From positions 4,035,315 to 4,099,314 of the forward strand of contig CM041199.1 in NCBI GenBank assembly GCA_023078555.1: a DNA stretch of 64,000 nt. Reading direction: 5' to 3'. The position numbers were made by a program, and so were the translations under genes. Below, piece by piece: positions 11,063-22,650 of this stretch. Origin of the DNA: Ulva prolifera. Its lineage: Eukaryota > Chlorophyta > Ulvophyceae > Ulvales > Ulvaceae. Under the pieces are notes generated by a model. The model ran no database searches, had not been told where the DNA came from, and saw nothing but the letters and a program-made list of their open reading frames with translations. Every line of letters begins with the position of its first letter. The stretch's first letter is position 1.

Positions 11063-13318
11063 CGACCTTGTCGAGATAACGGGATTGTTTTGAAATCTAA
11101 CTCAACAGATCGGCAGCGGCGTCGGATATTCGCGCATCTTGCTGTACTGTCTGCACTGTTCGCATATTGTACATTACTATGGTTAATATTGGATTACATG
11201 TGGTCGGATACGTGATCTCAACCGATGCTCTAGCGTGTCGTGGCTATACAACAAACGTCGGTGCATGTGTGCACGCGCCCGCAGAGCGCGGCAGCGGGTG
11301 CACCCTTGGCCACACAACCGCGCATTCGGTGTGTCCACTCTGCTTGCACGCTCATGGAACCGTGGCCTTTATACCTGAATAGGATGAATGTTCAAATAGA
11401 TGTGCTAACATGTGCTGCTTTGAGTCTTTCATAAAGTAGCGTCGTCAGCACAGCTTAACCTGACTCCTCCACGAGACAACGGGAAGTTTGTTTTGAAAAT
11501 TTGGACAACGTTTTGGACAGACGTTGCAACGCGTTGATAGTAGATCTGGCTACACCGGCTACACAGGCCGGTAGCCGGCTTCATGGCAGGTACAGCACTA
11601 TAAATTATATGTGCGCTACTTTTGGGACCGAAAGCTCAGGGATCCTGAGCCCGAACGCGTCTGAGTTAAGCACTTTCGGTTTGCTGGAACGTCGGTGCAT
11701 GGCGCGGCGCCGCGCAATGGCGCACTCCTCGCCGCGCGGTCTCTGCGCCGCGGAGCTTCCGACCCTTGACGTGTGTATTGCTCGTGCATGTTGGCAGCGT
11801 ATGTAGCGGTGTCATTTAGTGGATTTTGGATGTAGTCGATGTTGCGATTGATTGGCCTCGTCATTGTGGGTGTGACGGGCCCGGGTGTGTGAAGGACGAT
11901 GCTGCGTTGGAAGCGGTAGGTGAGAGAGCGTCCGGTATCCGCAGCGATAGTAGCGCAGTTGGGAAATTAACTACAGCCATTTCGGTTAGCCGGATCCGAT
12001 GCAGGATTGGTGTCGGGTGATGTCTGTCTGCATGTCCGGCTGGGGGAACGGCAGCGACGTCGCTGTACATCGGGCGTGATCTGTGCCGAAGAAGCGATTT
12101 AATGATCCATCAAACGCATCAGACAACTCAACTGGACACCTGGAGTCCGCCGTGTGGCCGTTCGTTTGTGTAGGTGTCGGCAGGTACCTCTGAGGGACCG
12201 GCAGTGCAGGAGGCAGTGAGCACCGGTGCAGGCGAGATGCCACGCTTTGCATGGCATGATCTGTTGGGAAGTGGGAAATGACATGCTGTTACGGGCCTCT
12301 GGCGCGAACAGCAGCGCTGCGGGGATGTTCAACGTCCAGGGGCAGCGTGCAGCGGACACGCAGGGCAGCACCAGCCTCGAGCACGTATAAGGACAACAAC
12401 TGCAACACATTGGGCGTGTTTTGGATCACAGGTGGTGGATGGCTGGTTTAGGAAGCTATGTGGTGCACGCCTGGGGACGGAACCGGTACATCGACGGCTG
12501 GAGGATGTTTGAGCAATTTAACCTCAGCCACTGTTAGATACGTCTGCAGTGCTTTATTCATATGGCTCGGCGCACGTAAACCAGGTTCGAGCGTCTCCAA
12601 GTGAACGCAACAGCGTGCGTGATGCTGTATACCGTCTTGAACGTAAAGAGTCGTTACTAGCCCCACAGGGACGGGACTCCCACTGGACGTCACGGGAGGC
12701 GATATGGTTTTTCTGCTATATGGAGTCATCGTATCGGTTGCGACATGCAAATCGTTTATTGACAGCACGTCAGCTGCAAGCTCTGCCGGACGGGACAGTC
12801 GTTGGTCGCTCGTTACACCGCGGTGAGTTTGCTTGTCAGTTTGTTGTGGAGTACTATATTCTATATACTCGCGCGATTGAGCAGTCACTATGAGCGAGAT
12901 CTCAATTTTTTTTTTGGATGACAACGATGGTATCCCTGATGATATGAGCCAAATCTGGGCGAGGGGATCTTGGTAGAGACAATGGACCGTGCACAGGTGG
13001 CTGATACAGAGACGCGCATAATGTGTCCAACGGTGGACACTCTAGATGAGATACGAAACTCCTAGATGGAGACGCCGACTGCGGATTGACAATTGCAGAG
13101 ACCATGTCAACTCCACGGAATGAGGCACTATTGTGCTGAAGTGAGCACCTGTCAATACCTAGATGGCTCGTCTGGTGAGGAGGTATGCCGCAGTTGATAT
13201 CGTCATCTCACTATTCAACCGTGACTGTTATTGCACATCACAGCCACAGTCCGACCTGCGCAACACAGCTAATCAGACACCTTATAGAGACGCCTCATCA
13301 AGCTCACCCGATATCATA
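11063..13318. other. Region between the tRNA gene and the copia nest, no firm gene
   Basis: One open frame of 114 codons (12549-12893, +) reads like protein in places (for example SREAIWFFCYMESSYRLRHA), but I recognise no family and see no supporting splice sites. It could be a fragment of an older element. The rest shows short frames only. A T-rich run lies at 12906-12915. Confidence 0.35.
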
Positions 13319-13666
13319 TGTCACAATGCATGAGCCTGCGGGCAGCAGTGTGGTGACAGGTGCCTCCATGCACGATCGATCCGCGGATCTAGTGCAGGGG
13401 TAAGCCGCCAGCCGGGATTGTCTCGATGTAGTGGGGGAAATCCCGCAAGGACCTCCCGCCGTAACCTTTAGTGCTCAGTGTGCATATATGGCTGTGCACA
13501 CTGTGATATGTAACCATTCTTATCACTGTTTCACGGTACTAGCTGTATCTGATCTCCCCCTCGCATTCCTCGGTTCTACCTCTGTGAGCAGCAGGTATGG
13601 AATGCTGGTTGCTTGACCTGACTTAAGACTGCGCGTCTGACCTGCAGATAGAGAGCATTTCTGACA
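13319..13666 (+). repeat. Family I copia LTR, 5' LTR of element A
   Basis: This 348-bp LTR begins TGTCACAATG and ends CTGACA. It is followed directly by a primer-binding site (TGGTATCGGTG) and a gag leader, so it is a 5' LTR. Eight further family I LTRs are present in the window. Family I ends are confirmed by solo copies with 5-bp target duplications. Confidence 0.9.
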
Positions 13667-13679
13667 TGGTATCGGTGAA
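13667..13679 (+). other. Primer-binding site of element A (tRNA 3'-end type)
   Basis: The bases right after the LTR read TGGTATCGGTGAA. TGGTATC is complementary to the 3' end (GATACCA) of many plant initiator Met tRNAs; the match beyond seven bases is imperfect. The same site follows the family I LTRs at 16855 and 56288, and a mutated inverted copy lies next to the LTR at 18417. Confidence 0.65.
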
Positions 13680-13970
13680 TGTTTGCGTTATGTCTTTATG
13701 GTCTTGTTCAGGAAGCCGTCGGCCAAAGTCTGTGCGCAGACACGGCGGGCATTCCACTGTTTTGCCGGCGCTCATACCGCGGTCATAAGCGCAGGCATCA
13801 TTAAGCGATCTCGTAGCACATTGTTATTAAATACAATTCGAGGAGCTTGTTTTAATGATCAGCGCTGGGAAAAGCGAATGCGTTCGCTTATTTTCTCAAC
13901 CTGTCGGCTTGCGAGCCGTCCCATGGGTTAGTTGCTGCGCGCGACAAACCACTGTCCGTCCTACTGCAGG

Positions 13971-16508
13971 ATGTCTAACTCCGATCACTCTAACGCCAAC
14001 TCTCCTCGCGAGGAGAGGCAGGACGATGCTGACCAGCAGCCAATCGTCGACAGGGACGCTGACCAGCAGCTCCCTGAAGGAGAACAGCCCGCGGGCATGC
14101 TGCTTCGTGGCGGACGAGTTATCCGACCACGTCCTTCTTCCCAGACAGGGCAGAGCAGCCAGCAGGTACCTTTTCCCTCTAATGTTGTGAACGATCATGG
14201 TCACACTGAGTCTTTCATCACACTCGAGACGTTGACCGAAGCGCTGCGTGCATCTCGGGGACGTTACGAGCCTGATTTGTCGAAAGGAAAACTGCGTGAA
14301 TGGAATTATGAGACCGAAAGCTTCGTTGCGTACGAGCAGAAAGTCTTTTGTGGTTAGGTCAATTCGAGCTAGACCATCTGTTGCAGCACGCACCGTCCGC
14401 GGACGAACAGCGTGTCCACGCTAGAGCAAGGACTCAAGTCCTTATGTCTTTGCCTGACGCGGATAGGACCACTATCTATCGCATGACACATCTGTGTGAA
14501 GCATGGGCCTATGTGACTGCAAAGTATAGGCCTAGCACTGAAGTCGAGATCCACAGACTGTGGAGTCGCTTCAACTCATTGTCACAGAAAAATAGAGATG
14601 TTGGACCCTATTGTGGTGATGTGATGAGTGTGTACATTCAATTGGAGGCACTAGGTGCTGATGTGGGCCAGCGATGGCTTCGTTTGAAACTTTTAGAAGT
14701 GGGGGAGGAGTTCAACGCTGTGCGTTGCAAAGTTTTACACTCCTCCCCGCATGTTATCATTGCACATTTGACTGAGCATGCTGATTTGCTCAAGTAGCAG
14801 CGGCTGCAGGCTGGGTCTGGGGCGCCTGCGGGCAAACCAGGCCAAGGCTGGCGCAATCAGCAGCGAGGCGACGGTCTTGCAGTTGCTGCGCTCGACGCTG
14901 GCAAGGCTCCTCGCGAGGAGACCTGGACCTGTTTCTTCTGCAAGAAGAAGGGACACTTGCGTGCGAACTGCCCCCAGCGCAAACAAGCCGCGGCCAAAGA
15001 TGTTTGTGCTGTAGAACTGCCTGAAGAATTCCCGGATCACGATGCGTTGGCACCGTGGAATTTTATCATAGATAGCGGTTCTGACATTCATATTGTAGGC
15101 AATCGCGACATGTTTACCAAGTATGGTCCGTGCCAGAGGACTGCCAATCCCGCGGGACCAGGCAAGATCCCCATTATGGGCAGGGGAACCATTCAAGTGA
15201 ACCTGGGCACTTATGTGGATGAGCATGGGAACAAGCATCCTCTGGATGTGGAAATCCCGGGTGTGTACTATGCCCCTGAGTGTCCATACAACATACTGAG
15301 TACTTTGGGTCTTCGTCATGAGCAGATTTATTTAGACACCCGTAGAAGTGTGCTGTATGTCCGCGGTTTCGGAGATATGGCTACTGCAATTGAGGATGCG
15401 TCCAAATACCAGGAGGTGGATGAGGATAAGTGTCGTGTCCTTGCTTTCAAAATGTGTTCCATCAAGAAGCCTGTTCTTGAGGGTCATCCTGTCAACAGGG
15501 GAGTGGTCTGGTCTGACCAGAGCAGTCCGACCTCTGTTGTGGAGGATCAAAAGCAGTGGTGTCATGTGGCCGCTGCGGCGATCGACTTGAAGCGCCCCAA
15601 TGCTGGGAGAGCTGAGGTCCCACATGATGCTTACTTGCTGGAACCTGCATTCCTAGCTCATTTGTCGTTTCATCAGTCGACGTGGGTCTTAAAGCGGATG
15701 CAGTCAAATAGTGAATTTTATGGTGACCTGAATTTGAAAGTTGACCCCGAGCCAATGGGGAATCGTTGTCACGGCTGCAGAATTGGCAAAGTGCCTGCGG
15801 GCAAAATCTCAGCCAATAATCGTGAGCTCTTAGGCCTGGCGAAATACCCTGGCGAGCAATTGCATGCTGATTTGGCTGGTCTCATCACTCCGGTTGGGAT
15901 CGGCGGTGTGAAATATGTTTTGTTTGTGATGTGCGCCTTTGCGCTATATACTTTCATTGTCGGTCTGCGTAAGAAGAGTGAGGCTGCGGCCATGATCTCT
16001 TACATCATTGAGCGCATTTGGGTGAATGTGGTGAAGCCAGGTGAACCGGGTGTGCGCATCCTTCACACCGACAAAGGGGGAGAGTTCATGGTTGACGCCT
16101 TCAAGCTCTACCTCCAGCGTCGTGGCATCACACACCGCACCACCCCCACAGCTGATCATCGCTGTAATGGCATGATCAAGCGGAGGATCGGTATTGCCTT
16201 CGAGGCAGTTCGAGCTGTACCGCTTGCGAGCGGTCTTCCTCTGTTCCTGTGGATTGAATGCCTTGCCAGTGTCATCCATGGTCACAATCTCACGCCGTGC
16301 TCGGCGTTGTACCATGACAAACTGGCAATAATGATGAAGGCCCAGAAAGCTCAGCGTGATGCCAATACAGCTGCGGATGTACAGCAGGCTGAGCTGGCTA
16401 ACAAGCGCATGAAAAAGGCCGAGCGTGACAAGTTGCGGGAGGAGGAAAAGCGCAAGTGGGAGTTGCTCACTGTGACATAACTGGACAAGTTTTTGACGAG
16501 GTCTTGTG
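13971..16508 (+). pseudogene. Element A gag-pol (Gag, zinc knuckle, protease, integrase), broken and truncated
   Basis: Ty1/copia order is visible. Gag starts at 13971 (MSNSDHSNANS). The CCHC knuckle CFFCKKKGHLRANC is near 14929-14970. The protease motif IIDSGSDIHI is near 15063, and the GAG-pre-integrase block LAHLSFHQS...CHGCRIGK follows. The integrase core keeps D (LHADLAG), D (HTDKGGEF) and a late MIKRR where family members have MIERR, so the catalytic Glu may be Lys here. Three lesions break the frame: loss of one T in a T run near 14347 (compare the inverted copy at 17749), a TAG at 14797-14799 where relatives have CAA, and a TAA at 16478-16480. The sequence stops abruptly at 16508 against another LTR, before any reverse transcriptase. 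Confidence 0.88.
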
Positions 16509-16855
16509 TGTCACAATGCATGAGCCTGCGGGCAGCAGTGTGGTGACAGGTGCACCCATGCACGGACGATCCGCGGATCCAGTGCAGGGGTGAGCCGCCA
16601 GCCGAGATTGTCTCGATGTAGTGAGAGAGATCCCGCGAGGGTTTCTCGCCGTAACCTTGAGTGTTCAATGTGCATATAGGCATGTGCACACTGAGATCTG
16701 TAACCATTCTTATCACTGTTTCACGGTACTAGCTGTATCCTGATTCTTCCCCGCATTCCTCGGTTCTACCTCTGTGCGCAGCAGGTATGGAATGCTGGTT
16801 GCCTGACTTGACCTGAGACTGCGCGTCTGACCTGCAGATGAGTGACTTTCTGACA
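16509..16855 (+). repeat. Family I copia LTR, left arm of the inverted structure
   Basis: A 347-bp LTR in plus orientation. It is not the 3' LTR of element A: no polypurine tract precedes it (pol is cut mid-codon), and it is followed by its own primer-binding site and leader, as a 5' LTR would be. Confidence 0.88.
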
Positions 16856-18416
16856 TGGTATCGGTGAATGTTAGCGTTATGTCTGTATATGGTCCTGTTC
16901 AGGAAGCCGTCGGCCAATGTCTGTGCGCAGACACGGCGGGCATTCCACTGTTCTGCCGGCGCTCAGACTGCGGTCAAAAGCGCAGGCATCATTTAGCATT
17001 CTCGTAGTACATTGTTATTAGACACAATTCGAGAAGTTTGTTTCAATGATCAGCGCTGAGAAAAGCGAACGCGGCTCTGGCCGCAGCCTGTTTGCGTTGG
17101 GGGCAGTTCGCACGCAAATGTCCCTTCTTCTTGCAGAAGAAACAGGTCCTAGTCTCCTCGCGAGGAGCCTGGCCAGCTGCGAGAGCAGCGACCACAGGGC
17201 CGTCACCACGGTGCTGCTTGCGCCAGCCATGGCCTGGTTTGCCCGCGGGCGCCCCAGACCTAGCCTGCAGCGACCGCTGTTGTTTGAGCAAATCAGCATG
17301 CTCAGTTAAACGCGATATTATCACATGAGGGGAGGAGTGTTGAACTTCGCCGCGCACAGCGTTGAACTCCTCCCCCACCTCTAACAGTTTCAAACGTAGC
17401 CATCGCTGGCCCACATCGGCACCTAGTGCCTCCAGTTGAGTGTAAACACTCATCACATCACCACAATATGTCGCAACATCTTTATTGTTTTGTGACAAAG
17501 AATTAAACCGACTCCACAGTCTGTGGATTTCGGCTTCGGTGCTAGGTCTGTACTTGGCAGTCAAGTAAGACCATGCTTCACACAAGTGTGACATGCGATA
17601 GACAGTCGTCCTATCCGCGTCAGGCAAAGACATTAGGACCTGTGTCCTCGCCCTAGCATGAACACGCTGTTCGTCCGCAGACGGTGCGTGCTGCAACAAA
17701 TGATCTAACTCAAATTGACCTAACCACAAAAAGACTTTCTGTTCGTACGCAACGAAACTTTCAGTCTTAAAATTCCATTCAGGGAGTTTTCCTTTTGTCA
17801 AATCAGGTTCGCTACGTCCCCGAGATGCACGCAACGCCTTGGTTAACGTTTCGAGTGATATGAAAGACTCAGTGTGACCAGGATCGTTCACAACATGAGA
17901 GGAAAAGGGCACCTGCTGGCTACTCTGCCCAGTATGGGAAGAGGGTCGTGGCCGGACAATTCGTCCGCCACGGAGCAACATACCCGCAGGCTGTTCTCCG
18001 GCAGGGAGCTGCTGGTCAGCGTCCCTGTCGACGAGAGGCTGCTGGTCAGCATCGTCACGCCTCTCCTCGCGAGGAGAGTTGGCGTTGGAGTTGGCATTCG
18101 AGAGAGACATCCTGCATCAGGACAGATGGTTGTTTGTCGCGCGCAGCAACTAACCAGTGGGATTGCTCGCAAGCAAACATGTTGAGAGAACAAGCGAACG
18201 CGTTCGCTTTTCTCAGCGCTGATCATTAAAACAAGCTTCTCGAATTGTGTCTAACAACAATATACTACGAGTGAGCTAAATGATGCCTGCGCTTTTGACC
18301 GCAGTCTGAGCGCCGGCAGAACAGTGGAATGCCCGCCGTGTCTGCGCACAGACATTGGCCGACGGCTTCCCAAACAAGACCATAAACAGACATAAACGCT
18401 AACATGATCGATACCA
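16856..18416. mobile_element. Head-to-head family I segment: leader (+) fused to gag and leader (-)
   Basis: From 16856 to about 17081 the sequence is a plus-strand family I leader (primer-binding site to the GAGAAAAGCG hairpin region). At about 17082 it switches to the minus strand, entering a Gag frame at its zinc knuckle. That frame runs back to its start near 18110, then to a minus-strand leader and a damaged primer-binding site near 18405-18416. With the LTRs at 16509 and 18417 it forms an inverted pair of 5' ends. Candidate origins are self-integration of the cDNA, template switching, or recombination between two opposite copies. Confidence 0.8.
17043..18110 (-). CDS. Family I Gag with zinc knuckle, uninterrupted frame in the inverted segment
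   Basis: A 355-codon frame starts MSLSNANSNANSPREER and carries the same Gag body as elements A and E, ending in the knuckle CFFCKKKGHLRANCPQRKQ. The last residues (after about 17082) come from the fused opposite-strand leader and are not native. It is the cleanest family I Gag in the window and shows which lesions in A and E are mutations. Protease, integrase and reverse transcriptase are absent, so it cannot be autonomous. Confidence 0.8.
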   Translation of the reverse strand: MSLSNANSNANSPREERRDDADQQPLVDRDADQQLPAGEQPAGMLLRGGRIVRPRPSSHTGQSSQQVPFSSHVVNDPGHTESFISLETLTKALRASRGRSEPDLTKGKLPEWNFKTESFVAYEQKVFLWLGQFELDHLLQHAPSADEQRVHARARTQVLMSLPDADRTTVYRMSHLCEAWSYLTAKYRPSTEAEIHRLWSRFNSLSQNNKDVATYCGDVMSVYTQLEALGADVGQRWLRLKLLEVGEEFNAVRGEVQHSSPHVIISRLTEHADLLKQQRSLQARSGAPAGKPGHGWRKQHRGDGPVVAALAAGQAPREETRTCFFCKKKGHLRANCPQRKQAAARAAFAFLSADH

Positions 18417-18764
18417 TGGCAGAAAAGCTATCATACGTGCAGGGCGGACGCGCAGTCCTCGTTCAAGTCAGGTCAGGACAGCCAGCATCTCGTACCTGCT
18501 GCGCACAGAGGTAGAACCGAGAGATGCTGAAAGGAGAGTGCTAATACCGTGAAACAGTAAAGAGAATGGTTACAGATCTCAGTGTGCACATGCTTATATG
18601 CACACTGAACACACAAAGTTACGGCGGGAAACCCTCACGGGATCTCTCTCACTACATCGAGACAATCTCGGCTGGCGGCTTACCCCTGCACTGGATCCGC
18701 GGATCGTCCGTGCATGGGTGCACCTGTCACCACACTGCTGCCCGCAGGCTCATGCATTGTGACA
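18417..18764 (-). repeat. Family I copia LTR, right arm of the inverted structure
   Basis: A 348-bp minus-strand LTR: its end (TGGCA for TGTCA) is at 18417 and its start reads as GTGACA at 18764. It abuts family II pol sequence directly. The 5 bp next to it (CGCGC) do not match the 5 bp before 16509 (TTGTG), so the inverted structure is not one simple insertion with an intact target duplication. Confidence 0.88.
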
Positions 18765-21396
18765 CGCGCCCCCGTTGTCATATGTCGATGCAGTTGCTGC
18801 TCGCAAGCAGTACATGCAAGTGCACGGAGCTGCTGAGTATGATTTTGACGGGATGGCCATAGGCAAGAATCTTGTTGACCTGCATGATTCGGAGTACATC
18901 GACGATAGCCTGGCCGCAAAGTTTGAGCATGTAGTTCCGGAGCTGGGGGATGACCTCGGTTCAGGGGAGCTACAGCGGAAGACTAGACATACAACTCCAA
19001 AGGTAGTGGAGAACGTCCATGCGGTAGTGCGTAGTCAGGAGCTACGCCAAGGTGCTGCTGATTTGCACCTCCAGCCAGGTGAGAACATCGAGCGCGTCAA
19101 CAATCACTCCAACGTCGACCGCTTTCGGGAGCTTGAGCACTCCAACATCGACATGTCGCCATCGGCCGCACACAACAGCCAGAGGGCGAAGAGCTTCACA
19201 TCTCCGGGGAGATCTCTCGCCGGCGACTCTGGCAGAGTAGATGAGGTGAGTGTCCGCGACATGGAGATACAACATCAACCCAGCTCTGCCGCGGCGGGAT
19301 CAGCTGGCCCGCCGCGAGGGGCCATGGGAGATATTGGGGGACCCGTCCCCAGGGCTTCAGGCGAATGGGCTACGGCTCACAGCTTGGAGCATGGGATGGA
19401 CTACATGCGCGAGCATCTGGGTGGATTTATCTCCAGGGGAGAGGTAAGTCCGGCCCCAAACTCACTTGTCGCTGGGGAGTCTATGCAGACTGCTAAAGAA
19501 GTTAGGTTTGATTTGCATGACACTGCTGCTGATGCCCAAGGGCAGGAAGCGCAGTCGGCCCCAGTTAGACACAAATGGAACCCGCTTGTACGCAAGCGCT
19601 TGATTCCACATGCAGATGTTGCTGTCGTAGAAGCTAGTGTTGATATAGAGCATAGCACAGTGAGTGAGCAGACGGTAGCACCAAAGGTTGCCGACAGATC
19701 AGGCATGTTGGCTACGGCTGACAGTGCAGTGACTGGTGCAGAGGTGACCAAGCATGGGGAGCTTGATGGCGGTAAGTCAGCCCAGCGACGTTCATCCCGT
19801 CGGGTTGCAGCCATTAAGAAGAGGAAGCCTTTTGATCCTGATAGCCCGCCTTGGAAACAGGCCTTAGCTAGAGAAGATGCCGAGAAGTGGCATGGTGCTA
19901 TGAAGGAGGAGGTGACTTCGTTAAGCGAGCACGGAAGTTATGAGCTCGTTGAGCTGCCGGTAGGGGCCAAGGCCATTTCTGGTAAGTGGGTCTATAAGAT
20001 AAAGTGGGGACCCACAGGGGAGATCCAGCGTTACAAGGCGCGGTATGTAGCCAGGGGTTTTACCCAAGAAGAGGGAATTGATTTCTTTGAAACGTGGGCT
20101 CTAGTAGGGAGCTATGCTACTTTGCGTGCATTGATTTCGATCGATGCAGTAGAGGACTTAGAAATGAAGCATGTCGATATCCAGTGTGCCTTTCTGAATG
20201 GGGTAATGAATGAGACTGTCTACGTTGAACAGCCTCCTATCCTGAATGACGGTACAAATCGTGTGTGGAAATTGCTTAAGACTTTGTATGGGTTGAAGCA
20301 GGCTGCACGTGAATGGCACAAGGCCCTTGCACGTTTGCTAGGTGAAATGGGTTTTGTGTGATCACATTCAGACCCAACACTGTATGTTAGAATAACTGGT
20401 AGGTGTTTCATATTTCTGTGGGTCGATGATCTTTTTATCTTTGCACGGTCTATGGGCCTGAAGAAGTTGATCGATCAGATTCTCAAAGCATTTGAAGGTA
20501 GAGACCTTGGTGACTTGTCGTGGGCACTAGGTGCCTCAATCACCAGGGATAGGAAGCAGAAGATCATCTCTCTATCTCAGCAGCAGAAAGTAGTGAACCT
20601 GCTAGAGAAATTCAGCATGGTAGATTGCAGACCTAGTCCGACTCAGCTGGTGCCAAGGCAACAATTGAGGAGTGCTAAGGATCATCCCGAACTTGAGGCA
20701 GCAGACCAGGCTGAGCACGCTAGATTCATTAGTGTTGTAGGAGGCATCCAATATTTTGCTGTAGTTACGCGGCCTGATATTTCTTATGCCTGCAATGTTT
20801 TGGCCAAACATATGGGGTGTAGTTTAAAGGAGCATTGGCCAGCGGTGCAACATATACTGAGATACCTGCAGTCCACGAAGGAACTAGGTCTAGTGTTTGA
20901 GGGCTCATCAAAGAGCTGTTTGCTGAAAGGCTATTCGGATGCTGATTTCGCGAAGGACAAAGGCCTCAAAAGTGTGAGTGGCCTAGTCCTTAGGGTCTAT
21001 GGCAACACAGTATTTTGGAGGTCGAAGCGACAGCCTATCACTGCTGGTGATACAACTGAGGCTGAGCTGATCGCTATGCGTAGTGCAGCAAACGAGTTGA
21101 TGTGGGCTAAACAGTTGTTGTTAGACCTGCATCTTCGTCCAGAAAAACCTGTGCTTTGGGGAGACAATAAAAGTGCGAATATCCTAGCCAACAACCCAAT
21201 CTCTAGTGATAGGTCTAAACACATTCGAGTGCGGCACCTAAGGGTCCGTGAATTTGTTGAGGCAGACGAGATTCAAGTGCAATGGGTAGGGACCAAAGAC
21301 CAGCTTGCTGATGTCTTCACGAAGGTGTTACCAGGTCCTGCATTGAAGGATGTTCGGAAGAGACTTCATCTGATGCCAGTCCAGAGTAGTCTCTAG
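18765..21396 (+). pseudogene. Element B (family II) pol: linker, reverse transcriptase and RNase H, one stop
   Basis: A single frame runs from 18775 to 21396 apart from one TGA at 20359-20361. After a long linker (KSAQRRSSRR near residue 340) comes the copia reverse transcriptase: SGKWVYKIKW, RYKARYVARGF, HVDIQCAFLNG and YGLKQAAREWH. The active site FLWVDDLFIF lies just past the stop. RNase H follows, with DADFAKDKGLKSVSG, TEAELIAM, LWGDNKSANILA and a C-terminal DQLADVFTKVL. Gag, protease and integrase are missing on the left, where the inverted family I structure abuts. A sister of family I: compare element C, roughly two-thirds identical by eye over RNase H. Confidence 0.9.
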
Positions 21397-21401
21397 GGGA
21401 G

Positions 21402-21795
21402 TGTCATAAATGAGGTCCATCCAAGGACACAATGCATGGCGTGCAAGTACGCACATGAGTGTGGTGGCCACGGGCCCAACTCCTGTTATGTTAGGACATA
21501 TGCATGATCATATGCATGAGCATAATCCAGCACAATCCATGTGAGGATTGTGTGCGGTCACTGCGATTATGACCGCTGTAGACTTGACTGATCGGTGGAA
21601 TATAGTCATGTGCCTCCAAGTCTACTGTAACCATTCTCTTACAGTCTTATGTGGTTCCTGTATTGCCTCACTGCATTACAGTACATCCCTTGATCTGTGC
21701 ATTGCCGACGTACGTCCTGAGTGCTCCACAGGTAACGGCTCTGCAGCCCACTAGCTAGCTTGATGAATGCTGCGCATAGGTCCTTACTTATAACA
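21402..21795 (+). repeat. Family II copia LTR, 3' LTR of element B
   Basis: A 394-bp LTR begins TGTCATAAATG just after a purine-rich tract (CTAGGGGAG, the polypurine tract) and the pol stop, and ends TTATAACA. The same ends are confirmed by the solo copy at 25865-26238, which has a target duplication. It holds TGTAACCATTCT, also found in family I LTRs. Confidence 0.88.
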
Positions 21796-21854
21796 CGCAA
21801 GGCCAAAACAATCGTCATGACACAACGAAACAAGATCCAGAACTTGCTTTTAAA

Positions 21855-22633
21855 AGTACAGTATGTCCGACTGTCGCAAGTCTCCCACTCCCTTAGTGCC
21901 GCGGCAACAACTAAGGAGTGCGAAAGAGCATCCTGACCTGGAGAAAGCCAGTGCTGCTGAGCATTCCAGGTTCATGAGTGCTGTAGGAAGCATCCAGTAT
22001 ATTGCAGGAGTGACACGACCTGACCTGAGCTATGTGGCACATGCCCTGGCCCGGCACATGTCTAGTAGTCTGAAGGAACATTGGTCTGCCGTGCAACATG
22101 TTCTGAGATACCTGCAGTCCACAATGAAATTAGGAATAAAATTTGTAGGCTCTGAGGGACACGGGTGTTTATTAGAGGCTTTTTCAGATGCAGATTTTGC
22201 GAACTCTGCTGATCTGAAAAGCGTGTCTGGTATGATTATTCGGGTGTATGGGAACTGTGTTCTCTGGCGTTCGAAGAAGCAGAGTATAGTGGCTGGGGAC
22301 ACAACAGAGGCTGAACTCATTGCGATGAGTGCAACAGCCAACGAGTTAATGTGGGTGAAGCAATTGCTTCTGGATTTGAAACTCGTTCCGCATAAGCCGA
22401 CTCTGTGGGGTGACAACAAGAGTGCCAATATCTTGGCTGTGAATGCTGTGTCCACTGACAGATCCAAGCACATTCGTGTGCGGCACTTGCGAGTGCGGGA
22501 ATATGTCCAGATGGATGAACTAAAGGTAGCATGGGTAGGCACTGTTGATCAGTTAGCGGATGTGTTCACTGAAGTGCTGCCCGGACCTGCTTTGCTAGAA
22601 GTTCGTAATAAACTCCAGCTAGTGGAAACGTAG
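21855..22633 (+). pseudogene. Element C (family I) pol 3' fragment: RNase H end
   Basis: The open frame (from ATG 21863) starts within the reverse transcriptase tail (CRKSPTPLVPRQQ) and keeps a full RNase H region: SDADFANSADLKSVSG, TEAELIAM, LWGDNKSANILA, then DQLADVFTEVLPGPALLEV. It is uninterrupted to its stop and is followed by the polypurine tract ATGGGGGAG and a family I LTR. It is a 5'-truncated element, probably cut by deletion, since LTR elements are not truncated by their own insertion. Confidence 0.88.
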
Positions 22634-22650
22634 CACGGTTTATGGGGGAG

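Noticed and set aside
16509-16855. LTR read as the 3' LTR of element A
   Set aside because: No polypurine tract and no reverse transcriptase or RNase H precede it, and it is followed by a primer-binding site and leader. It is a 5' LTR.
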